NCBI GenBank assembly: GCA_020444765.1
Contig: JAGRHW010000230.1
Coordinates: forward strand, 1 to 5,923
Reading direction: 5' to 3'
From: Gammaproteobacteria bacterium
Lineage (GTDB): Bacteria; Pseudomonadota; Gammaproteobacteria; Granulosicoccales; Granulosicoccaceae
DNA: 5,923 nt
Positions 1 to 5,519 of this stretch are shown here, in pieces (positions within the stretch are counted from its first letter, which is position 1; each line of letters opens with the position of its first letter). The position numbers and the translations under genes were made by a program. Below the pieces are notes generated by a model. It worked only from the letters and a program-made list of their open reading frames with translations, was not told where the DNA came from and made no database searches.

Positions 1-595
1 CATCGGCATGTCGATCGTGTTACAGAATTTCATCCAGATCTCGCAAGGTGCCCGGGTCAAACCGCTGGAGCCGATCATTACCGGCGGCTACAGAATTACC
101 GGTGAGGGCAGCAATCTGGTGCAAATCTCCAATATGCAGATCATCATTATCGTTACCACGATAGTGTTGATGATCGGCTTCACATTGCTGATCAACAAGA
201 CCTCGCTGGGGCGTTCTCAGCGCGCTTGCGAGCAGGACCAGAAAATGGCCTCCTTGCTCGGTGTGAACGTCGACCGGACGATTTCCCTGACCTTTGTCAT
301 GGGGGCTGCACTGGCGGCGGTGGCAGGAACCCTGTTCGTGCTGTATTACGGCGTTATCGATTTCTTTATCGGCTTTCTGGCCGGTGTCAAGGCATTTACC
401 GCGGCGGTGCTCGGCGGTATCGGGTCACTGCCGGGCGCCATGCTCGGCGGTTTGCTGATCGGTCTTATCGAAACCTTCTGGTCCGGTTATTTTTCGGTCG
501 AATACAAGGATGTCGCGGCGTTTTCAATACTCGCGATTGTGTTGATCTTTATGCCATCGGGATTGCTGGGTAGGCCTGAAATCGAGAAGGTTTGA
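1..595 (+). CDS. livH: LivH-type branched-chain amino acid ABC transporter permease (5' end missing)
   Basis: Inner-membrane permease subunit; with LivM it forms the channel that imports branched-chain amino acids. The reading frame enters from outside the window (first full codon at base 2) and ends at TGA 593-595, leaving 197 residues, about the C-terminal two-thirds of a normal LivH of roughly 300 residues. The text aligns readily with E. coli LivH from recall: IGMSIVLQNF at the left edge, KMASLLGVN, VKAFTAAVLGGIGSLPGAM and a C-terminus LLGRPEIEKV. Bases 209-268 encode the cytoplasmic loop GRSQRACEQD...LLGVN, corresponding to the EAA-like coupling loop that docks on the ATPases. Hydrophobic, Gly/Ala-rich helices flank it. 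The end lies 2 bp before livM, so it is cotranscribed with the genes downstream. The N-terminal helices and any upstream promoter are outside the window. No frameshift or internal stop is seen. Confidence 0.96.
   Translation, partial: IGMSIVLQNFIQISQGARVKPLEPIITGGYRITGEGSNLVQISNMQIIIIVTTIVLMIGFTLLINKTSLGRSQRACEQDQKMASLLGVNVDRTISLTFVMGAALAAVAGTLFVLYYGVIDFFIGFLAGVKAFTAAVLGGIGSLPGAMLGGLLIGLIETFWSGYFSVEYKDVAAFSILAIVLIFMPSGLLGRPEIEKV
583..590 (+). promoter_or_regulatory. Ribosome binding site that fixes the livM start
   Basis: The purine run GAGAAGG (within 583-590) sits at the very end of livH, 7 nt before ATG 598. An in-frame TTG at 592 would overlap the livH stop but leaves only about 1 nt of spacing, so ATG 598 is the better start. 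Confidence 0.7.
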
Positions 596-597
596 CC

Positions 598-1923
598 ATG
601 TCGGGCGCCACAGACAGTAACAAGATGCAGGAATCGCTCAAGGATTCACTGATTGCTGCCCTGATCGCATTTGGTCTGGCCTTTTTTACCATCGGTTTGC
701 GTACCGAAACTTCGATCGGCGGACTGACCATCCGGCAACGCTGGGGAGCGGTGGCGATCGCGGTGGCGGTTGTCTTTATCGGTCGTCTGCTGCTGAATGT
801 GCTGGTCTGGCGGCGCAAGCAGCCGCATGACGGCGCGCCGGCCAAATCCACGCCAGGGTTTCTGAAACTCTTTGTTGGCAAGGGCAAGTACATCGGATTC
901 GCGATGATGATATTTGCCGTGACCCTGCCGATGTGGTTACCGCAGGTGGCGCCGTCACAAAACCGCTATATTCTTGATCTCGGTATTCTTGTGCTGACTT
1001 ATGTCATGCTGGGCTGGGGACTGAACATCGTGGTCGGGCTGGCCGGGTTGCTGGATCTCGGTTACGTGGCGTTTTACGCGGTCGGGGCGTATTCCTACGC
1101 GCTGCTGGCGCAATACTTTGGTTTTTCGTTCTGGCTGTGTCTGCCGCTCGCCGGTCTGCTGGCCGCGACCTGGGGCGTCATTCTGGGTTTTCCGGTGCTG
1201 CGGCTGCGCGGCGATTATCTGGCGATCGTCACCCTGGCCTTTGGCGAGATCATCCGTGTGGTGCTGTTGAACTGGTATCAGTTTACCGGCGGACCGGACG
1301 GTATTTCCGGCATTCCGAGGCCGAGCTTTTTCGGTTTGCCGTTCAGTCGCGGTGAAGGCGGCTTCGCTGACTTTTTCGGTCTCGACTTCAGCTCCATTCA
1401 CCGCATCGTCTTCCTCTATTACCTGATCCTTGCACTGGCCCTGCTGACACATTTTGTCACCAACCGGGTGCGCACCTTACCGACCGGTCGGGCCTGGGAA
1501 GCCTTGCGCGAGGACGAGATCGCCTGCCGCTCGCTGGGCATCAATACCACCAACACCAAGCTGACTGCCTTTGCCATGGGCGCCATGTTCGGCGGTTTTG
1601 CCGGTTCGTTCTTTGCCGCGCGGCAGGGCTTTATCTCGCCGGAGAGTTTTACCTTTATCGAGTCGGCGATCATTCTGGCGATCGTGGTGCTCGGCGGTCT
1701 TGGCAGTCAGATCGGCGTGGTCATCGCGGCGGTTATCATGATTGGCGGCTTCGAGGTGTTCCGCGGACTGGACGAATACCGGATGCTGGTGTTCGGCCTG
1801 GCGATGGTGATGATTATGGTCTGGAAGCCGCGCGGGCTTATCTCGACGCGCATTCCGTCGGTTTTCCTCAAGGAGCGTAAAGCGGTCTCGGCGGATATGG
1901 TGGCGCAAGGGGAGGGACATTGA
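598..1923 (+). CDS. livM: LivM-type branched-chain amino acid ABC transporter permease
   Basis: Second inner-membrane permease of the Liv importer, 441 residues from ATG 598, close to the E. coli LivM length of about 425. Residues 1-75 carry two hydrophobic helices (about 18-34 and 50-70) and a basic linker; this extension is typical of long LivM proteins. The conserved permease core follows. It includes GLAGLLDLGYVAFYAVGAY at 147-165, a signature of this family, then LRGDYLAIVTLAFGEIIR and NWYQFTGGPDGI. The EAA-like cytoplasmic loop GRAWEALREDEIACRSLGIN starts at G297 and should contact LivG/LivF. A Gly-rich C-terminal helix pair contains VVLGGLGSQIG, and the protein ends in a soluble tail. 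Its TGA shares one base with the livG ATG, indicating translational coupling. Function is assigned from the family and operon context; exact substrate cannot be read from a permease. Confidence 0.96.
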   Translation: MSGATDSNKMQESLKDSLIAALIAFGLAFFTIGLRTETSIGGLTIRQRWGAVAIAVAVVFIGRLLLNVLVWRRKQPHDGAPAKSTPGFLKLFVGKGKYIGFAMMIFAVTLPMWLPQVAPSQNRYILDLGILVLTYVMLGWGLNIVVGLAGLLDLGYVAFYAVGAYSYALLAQYFGFSFWLCLPLAGLLAATWGVILGFPVLRLRGDYLAIVTLAFGEIIRVVLLNWYQFTGGPDGISGIPRPSFFGLPFSRGEGGFADFFGLDFSSIHRIVFLYYLILALALLTHFVTNRVRTLPTGRAWEALREDEIACRSLGINTTNTKLTAFAMGAMFGGFAGSFFAARQGFISPESFTFIESAIILAIVVLGGLGSQIGVVIAAVIMIGGFEVFRGLDEYRMLVFGLAMVMIMVWKPRGLISTRIPSVFLKERKAVSADMVAQGEGH

Positions 1924-2789
1924 TGAACGACTCCTCGCCTAACTGGCTGAATAATCCGCTGCTCAGCATCGAGCATATGACCATGCGCTTCGGTGGCCTG
2001 GTGGCGATTGATGATTTGTCTTTCAATGTCGGCCGTGCTGATATTACGGCGTTGATCGGCCCGAACGGCGCCGGCAAAACCACGGTCTTCAATTGTATTA
2101 CCGGCTTTTACAAACCCACCGAAGGCCGCTTGACCATGCAGCGTCAATCCGGCAAACACTATTACCTCGAACGGATGCTGGATTTCGAAATCACCCGTCG
2201 CGCCAAGGTCGCCAGAACCTTTCAGAATATCCGTTTGTTCGGCGGTATGACGTTGCTCGAAAACCTGATGGTTGCCCAGCATAATAGCCTGATGCTGGCC
2301 TCGGGCTTTACCATCGGCGGTCTGCTCGGTCTGTCGACGTTCAAGAAGTCGGAGAAAAAAGCGATTGAGCTGTCGCGCTACTGGCTGGACAAGATCAATC
2401 TGCTGGAGCGGGCCGACGATCCGGCCGCGGATCTGCCTTACGGCGACCAGCGGCGCTTGGAAATCGCGCGCGCCATGTGTACCGGTCCGGAGCTTTTATG
2501 CCTTGATGAGCCGGCGGCCGGGTTGAATCCGAAAGAGTCCGCCGAACTCAATGCTCTGCTGCTGTCGATTCGTCGCGACGAAAACACCTCGGTGCTGTTG
2601 ATTGAACACGACATGAGCGTGGTCATGGAGATTTCCGACCATGTGGTGGTGCTCGATTACGGAAAACTGATCGCCGACGATACGCCCGCCGCAATCAGGA
2701 AAGACCCGAAAGTCATCGCCGCGTATCTCGGCGTTGACGAGGAAACCGCGGCGGAGACGCTGGGCGACGACGGTGAGGTAAAGTTATGA
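1923..2789 (+). CDS. livG: LivG-type branched-chain amino acid ABC transporter ATP-binding protein
   Basis: Cytoplasmic ATPase subunit of the Liv importer, 288 residues. Motifs in order: Walker A GPNGAGKT at 46-53, Q-loop Q101 in RTFQNIRLF, a degenerate ABC signature LPYGDQR at 171-177 (usual for LivG rather than canonical LSGGQ), Walker B LLCLDEP at 191-197 with catalytic E196, and switch histidine H229 in IEHDM. The start is ATG 1923, 6 nt after GGGGAGGG (1909-1916); a TTG three bases earlier leaves too little spacing. It overlaps livM by one base and livF by four (ATGA). The stretch at about residues 72-97, between Walker A and the Q-loop, is longer than I recall for E. coli LivG and contains a YYLERM segment resembling alphaproteobacterial LivG proteins. 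It pairs with LivF as a probable ATPase heterodimer. Confidence 0.96.
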   Translation: MNDSSPNWLNNPLLSIEHMTMRFGGLVAIDDLSFNVGRADITALIGPNGAGKTTVFNCITGFYKPTEGRLTMQRQSGKHYYLERMLDFEITRRAKVARTFQNIRLFGGMTLLENLMVAQHNSLMLASGFTIGGLLGLSTFKKSEKKAIELSRYWLDKINLLERADDPAADLPYGDQRRLEIARAMCTGPELLCLDEPAAGLNPKESAELNALLLSIRRDENTSVLLIEHDMSVVMEISDHVVVLDYGKLIADDTPAAIRKDPKVIAAYLGVDEETAAETLGDDGEVKL

Positions 2790-3514
2790 CCACCGAAACC
2801 ATGCTCAGCGTTCGCGGATTGCATACATACTATGGGCGTATCGCCGCGCTCAAGGGTGTGGATCTCGATATACACAAAGGTGAGATCGTCACCCTGATCG
2901 GCGCCAACGGGGCGGGCAAGTCGACCTTGATGATGACGGTGTGCGGCAATCCGCGGGCCAGTGAAGGGCAGATCATGCTGGCCGGGCAGGACATCACCAA
3001 AAGTCCGACACACGACATCATGCATATGGGAATTGCGCAATCGCCGGAAGGACGGCGTATTTTTTCCCGCATGACGGTGCTTGAAAATCTGCAGATGGGC
3101 GCCTCGGTCAACGATGAAAAACACCTTGATGAGGATCTGCCCAAGGTCTTTGAATTGTTTCCCATTCTTTCCGCCCGCAAAAACCAGCGTGGAGGAACAC
3201 TGTCCGGCGGTGAGCAGCAAATGCTGGCGATCGGGCGTGCTTTGATGAGCCGGCCACGTTTACTCCTGCTAGACGAACCCTCATTGGGGCTTGCGCCACT
3301 GGTCGTCAAACTGATTTTCGATGCGGTAAAAAAACTGAACGAGGAAGAAGGTTTGACCGTTTTTCTGGTCGAACAGAATGCCTACCACGCGCTGAAACTT
3401 GCACATCGCGGCTATGTGATGGTCAATGGCGTGATCACCCTGACCGGCACCGGCAAGGAGTTGCTGAGCAGTGACGAAGTGCGTGCCGCCTATCTTGAAG
3501 GAGGGGCGCATTGA
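2786..3514 (+). CDS. livF: LivF-type branched-chain amino acid ABC transporter ATP-binding protein
   Basis: Second ATPase subunit of the importer, 242 residues, close to E. coli LivF (237). Visible motifs: Walker A GANGAGKS at 39-46, Q-loop Q85 followed by the LivF hallmark PEGRRIFSRMTVLENL at 87-102, canonical signature LSGGEQQ at 139-145, Walker B LLLLDEP at 159-165 with catalytic E164, D-loop SLGLAP, and LVEQN at 194-198. The switch-histidine position is a glutamine (Q197). This is normal for LivF (E. coli has the same VEQN), so it is a family trait and not damage. The start ATG 2786 lies inside the end of livG (ATGA overlap) with GAGG at 2775-2778, 7 nt upstream. The gene ends with a strong AAGGAGGGG run that serves as ribosome binding site for the next gene. 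Confidence 0.97.
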   Translation: MTTETMLSVRGLHTYYGRIAALKGVDLDIHKGEIVTLIGANGAGKSTLMMTVCGNPRASEGQIMLAGQDITKSPTHDIMHMGIAQSPEGRRIFSRMTVLENLQMGASVNDEKHLDEDLPKVFELFPILSARKNQRGGTLSGGEQQMLAIGRALMSRPRLLLLDEPSLGLAPLVVKLIFDAVKKLNEEEGLTVFLVEQNAYHALKLAHRGYVMVNGVITLTGTGKELLSSDEVRAAYLEGGAH

Positions 3515-3864
3515 TGGATTTCTTTTGGGAAAACGGCTTTGCCTCTTTTCTGATCCTGACTGTGGTGCTTGGTGGTGCGGCGGCGTATATGAGCGGCCGG
3601 GCGGTTGCACGGCAGTGGAAAAGTGTTGGTTTATTGGTATTTTACTGCGCCTTGTTGGCGCTGGCCGTGAAGTTTCTGCACTTCGCCTTGTTCGACGGCC
3701 CGTTGCTTTCCCTGAAGTTGCTGCTGATTGATTTTAGCGTAGTGTTGCTGATCGGTTTGCTGGGTTACAGGATTACCCGAGTCAACCAGATGGTGACGCA
3801 ATACCGGTGGTTATATCAGCGTAGCGGCTTGTTCTGGTGGCGGAACAAACCGGGGACAGAATAA
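3514..3864 (+). CDS. DUF6867-type small membrane protein in the Liv operon
   Basis: Predicted inner-membrane protein of 116 residues and unknown function. I recognise it as the DUF6867 type, seen beside liv genes mainly in alphaproteobacteria; this is from recall. Three hydrophobic segments are visible: about 9-25, 38-60 and 64-85. The loop between helices 1 and 2 carries R29, R33 and K36, and the tail after helix 3 is strongly basic and aromatic (R86, R89, R98, R103, R110; W99, W108, W109). The positive-inside rule therefore predicts N-terminus outside and C-terminus inside. Conserved-looking points are LGGAAAYMSGRA, KFLHFALF within helix 2 and NQMVTQYRWLY in the tail. ATG 3514 overlaps the livF stop by one base, with AGGAGG at 3499-3504; a TTG at 3511 is a possible alternative start. 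Coupling to livF suggests an accessory transporter subunit or assembly factor, which is inference. It has no transport or enzyme motif. Confidence 0.85.
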   Translation: MDFFWENGFASFLILTVVLGGAAAYMSGRAVARQWKSVGLLVFYCALLALAVKFLHFALFDGPLLSLKLLLIDFSVVLLIGLLGYRITRVNQMVTQYRWLYQRSGLFWWRNKPGTE

Positions 3865-3940
3865 GGGTCTGCAGCCTGTCCGGCTTCGCGGTGTGGACGC
3901 GAATGCGGTTGACAGCAGAGATTTCAAGCAGGCGTTTAGA

Positions 3941-3969
3941 TTGATTTGTGAAAAAGACAATATTGTATT
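3941..3969 (+). promoter_or_regulatory. Candidate sigma70-type promoter for the binding-protein gene
   Basis: TTGATT (3941-3946) as -35 and TGTATT (3964-3969) as -10 are separated by 17 bp, each matching four of six consensus bases. A perfect TTGACA at 3909-3914 is also present, but its best partner TTTAGA (3935-3940) is 20 bp away and poor. Either would give a leader of roughly 130-160 nt before ATG 4104. No experimental evidence is available; this is a motif-level call in the only non-coding gap inside the transporter locus. Confidence 0.35.
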
Positions 3970-3985
3970 ACTGTGAAGGCACAGT
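3957..3985 (+). promoter_or_regulatory. Two adjacent perfect dyads, possible operator
   Basis: ACAATATTGT (3957-3966) is a perfect 10-bp palindrome overlapping the candidate -10 region. Three bases on, ACTGTG-AAGG-CACAGT (3970-3985) is a perfect 6-bp inverted repeat. The hexamer TGTGAA also recurs at 3947-3952 and 3972-3977, a spacing of 25 bp. Placement around a promoter fits a repressor or activator site. The second dyad is followed after five bases by TTTTT (3991-3995), so it could instead act as a weak terminator for the upstream operon. The binding factor is not identifiable. Confidence 0.4.
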
Positions 3986-4041
3986 CGTGATTTTTGCAAA
4001 TTTCCCCGAGCGGGGGTTGTAAAGCCAGACTGGATTGGTTT

Positions 4042-4067
4042 GCCAGCCCTGTCGAACAGGGGTAGGC
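4042..4067 (+). other. Leader hairpin upstream of the binding-protein gene
   Basis: CCCTGT (4047-4052) pairs perfectly with ACAGGG (4056-4061) around a CGA loop, and GCC (4042-4044) can extend it with GGC (4065-4067) across a small internal loop. It ends about 27 nt before the ribosome binding site and has no T-run after it, so it is not a terminator. It may stabilise the leader or an mRNA 5' end produced by processing. A short CCCC/GGGG hairpin lies just upstream at 4004-4015. Confidence 0.35.
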
Positions 4068-4093
4068 CGGTCCTCAAAATCCAAATTAATTTC

Positions 4094-4098
4094 AGGAG
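4094..4098 (+). promoter_or_regulatory. Ribosome binding site for the binding-protein gene
   Basis: AGGAG lies 5 nt before ATG 4104. It selects this start over an in-frame TTG at 4035, which would add 23 hydrophilic residues in front of an otherwise textbook signal peptide. Confidence 0.85.
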
Positions 4099-4103
4099 AA
4101 ATC

Positions 4104-5213
4104 ATGAAAAAAATCCTATTGAGCAGCGTTATTTCGGTTGCAATGTTTGGGATACCTGCACTTTCTCAAGCCGAGATCGTGATCGGTACGGCCGGTCCCA
4201 TGACCGGGCAATACGCTTCTTTCGGCGCACAGATGAAAGCCGGTGCCGAACAGGCCGTGGCTGATCTGAATGCTGCGGGCGGTGTTCTGGGTGAGCAACT
4301 CAAGCTGGAAATCGGCGACGACGCCTGCGACCCCAAACAAGCCGTTGCGGTAGCCAATCAGATGGCGAGTAAAGGGGTTGTATTGATGGCCGGGCATTTC
4401 TGCTCGGGATCCTCGATCCCGGCGTCAGCGGTTTACGCTGAAGAGGGCGTCATACAGATCACACCGGCTTCCACCAACCCGAAGTTTACCGACGAGCGGC
4501 CTAACCCCGATGGTGGCACCTACCGTGTGTGCGGACGTGACGACCAGCAGGGTGAAGTGGCTGGCAAATACCTTGCCGAAGAACTGGCCGGCAAGAAAGT
4601 CGCTTTCGTGCACGACAAGACTGCTTACGGTAAAGGTCTCGCCGATGCCACCATGGCTGCCTATGAAGCGGCAGGCGGCAAACCGGCCATGTACGAAGCC
4701 TACACCGCGGGTGAGAAGGATTACACCGCTATCGTATCCAAGCTGAAGAACGAATCGATCGATGTGCTGTATGTCGGCGGTTACCATACCGAAGCCGGGT
4801 TGATGGTTCGTCAGATGCGTGATCAGGGCATGAATACCTTGCTGATGTCGGGCGATGCGCTGGTAACCGACGAATATTGGTCAATCACCGGTGATGCCGG
4901 TGAAGGCACGCTGATGACTTTCTCTCCCGACCCTCGTAAAAACCCGGGTGCTGAAAAGCTGGTTGAAACGTTCCGTGCCAAAGGCATCGAGCCGGAAGGC
5001 TATGTTCTTTACACCTATGCCGCAATACAAGCCTGGGCACAAGCTGCAGAGGCTGCAGGCAAAGTCGATTACGATGCCATGGTCGGCGCCTTGAACGACG
5101 GCGAGTTCAAAACCGTTCTCGGTGATCTTTCCTTCGATGGCAAAGGCGATGTGACTCTGCCCGGTTACGTCTTCTATGAATGGAAAGACGGCAAGTACGA
5201 CTACCTGCAGTGA
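4104..5213 (+). CDS. livK: Periplasmic branched-chain amino acid binding protein (LivJ/LivK family)
   Basis: Soluble periplasmic receptor that captures the amino acid and delivers it to LivHMGF; 369 residues. Residues 1-23 are a Sec signal peptide: KK, a hydrophobic core, then ALSQA before EIVIGTAGPMTG. There is no lipobox cysteine, so it should be free in the periplasm. The type I binding-protein fold is evident throughout. Landmarks align with E. coli LivJ by a constant offset: C75 and C100 match the conserved disulfide; S101, A122 and T124 match the residues that hold the ligand carboxylate and amino groups; Y175 in VHDKTAYGKGL matches the second-lobe tyrosine. F40 replaces LivJ Tyr18 (LivK has Trp) and D251 replaces the acidic Glu226. 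A third cysteine, C143, has no obvious partner. The J/K distinction and exact ligand cannot be resolved. It has its own leader and a strong terminator, so separate transcription is likely. Confidence 0.93.
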   Translation: MKKILLSSVISVAMFGIPALSQAEIVIGTAGPMTGQYASFGAQMKAGAEQAVADLNAAGGVLGEQLKLEIGDDACDPKQAVAVANQMASKGVVLMAGHFCSGSSIPASAVYAEEGVIQITPASTNPKFTDERPNPDGGTYRVCGRDDQQGEVAGKYLAEELAGKKVAFVHDKTAYGKGLADATMAAYEAAGGKPAMYEAYTAGEKDYTAIVSKLKNESIDVLYVGGYHTEAGLMVRQMRDQGMNTLLMSGDALVTDEYWSITGDAGEGTLMTFSPDPRKNPGAEKLVETFRAKGIEPEGYVLYTYAAIQAWAQAAEAAGKVDYDAMVGALNDGEFKTVLGDLSFDGKGDVTLPGYVFYEWKDGKYDYLQ

Positions 5214-5237
5214 TCTTCGGCTGTTGACGCTGTCGTT

Positions 5238-5271
5238 AAAAGCCCCCGGTGTTTTCACCGGGGGCTTTTTT
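5238..5271 (+). terminator. Strong intrinsic terminator after the binding-protein gene
   Basis: GCCCCCGGTG (5242-5251) pairs perfectly with CACCGGGGGC (5256-5265) around a TTTT loop, and flanking AAAA/TTTT extend the stem to 14 bp. Six T follow the GC core on the + strand (5266-5271). On the - strand the stem is followed by TTTT then AACG, so it may also stop leftward transcripts from hemL, as often seen between convergent genes. It starts 24 bp after the stop codon. Confidence 0.95.
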
Positions 5272-5519
5272 GTTTGTACGACGTTTTATTACATCTTGGG
5301 CGGCTGGTCGTAATGCATCTATGGCCCTGAGGCTGTGCAAGCAGGAAAAAGTTACAGGGCAGGCTTGTAATTCAAATTCAGCGGGCGCTAGCGCAGCGAA
5401 GCTTCGATTCGAAAATTCAGGCTTGGTTTTTATTGGAAATACCCGCTGCGGGACTGGTTCTGCAGCGGGCTGGTTCAGGTCAGACAAACAACAGTCAGTA
5501 TCAGACTGACGGACTGCTC
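5272..5519. other. Convergent intergenic region without a convincing gene, rich in short palindromes
   Basis: Between the terminator and the hemL stop I see no supported gene. Open frames on both strands cross it, but they begin or end inside the terminator and lack a ribosome binding site or recognisable product. It contains perfect palindromes GCGCTAGCGC (5385-5394) and CGAAGCTTCG (5397-5406), TTCGAA (5408-5413), an inverted repeat CCCGCTGC/GCAGCGGG (5442-5449 and 5462-5469), and the direct repeat CTGGTTC (5454-5460 and 5470-5476). It may hold 3' untranslated sequence or a degenerate repeat element. Confidence 0.6.
5481..5510 (-). terminator. Possible weak terminator of hemL
   Basis: GTCAGT (5494-5499) and ACTGAC (5505-5510) form a perfect 6-bp stem with a 5-nt loop. 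On the - strand this lies 9 bp after the hemL stop and is followed by TGTTGTTTGTCTG, T-rich but interrupted. The stem is short and not GC-rich, so this is a weak call; the bidirectional hairpin at 5238-5271 is a stronger alternative. Confidence 0.3.

Noticed and set aside
592..597. TTG start for livM two codons upstream of ATG 598
   Set aside because: The GAGAAGG ribosome binding site would be almost touching the TTG, while its spacing to ATG 598 is ideal.
955..1452. Long antisense frame inside livM (165 codons), with similar ones inside livG and livF
   Set aside because: Charged, low-complexity translations opposite well-conserved genes are shadow frames produced by the codon bias of the real gene.
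3372..3376. Loss of the switch histidine in LivF (Gln at residue 197)
   Set aside because: The same VEQN motif is normal in E. coli LivF, so it is not a defect.
4004..4017. CCCC/GGGG hairpin as terminator of the upstream operon
   Set aside because: The stem is only four pairs and is followed by TTGTAAAG, with no T-run.
4035..4103. N-terminal extension of the binding protein from TTG 4035
   Set aside because: It would put 23 mostly hydrophilic residues before a standard signal peptide, and AGGAG at 4094-4098 clearly serves ATG 4104. This stretch also contains the leader hairpin.
5236..5487. 83-codon open frame on the - strand in the same spacer
   Set aside because: It ends within the terminator stem, lacks a convincing ribosome binding site and has no recognisable domain; it mirrors the + strand frame.
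5249..5509. 86-codon open frame on the + strand downstream of the terminator
   Set aside because: It starts inside the terminator hairpin, has no ribosome binding site, and its translation is low-complexity text without a recognisable family.
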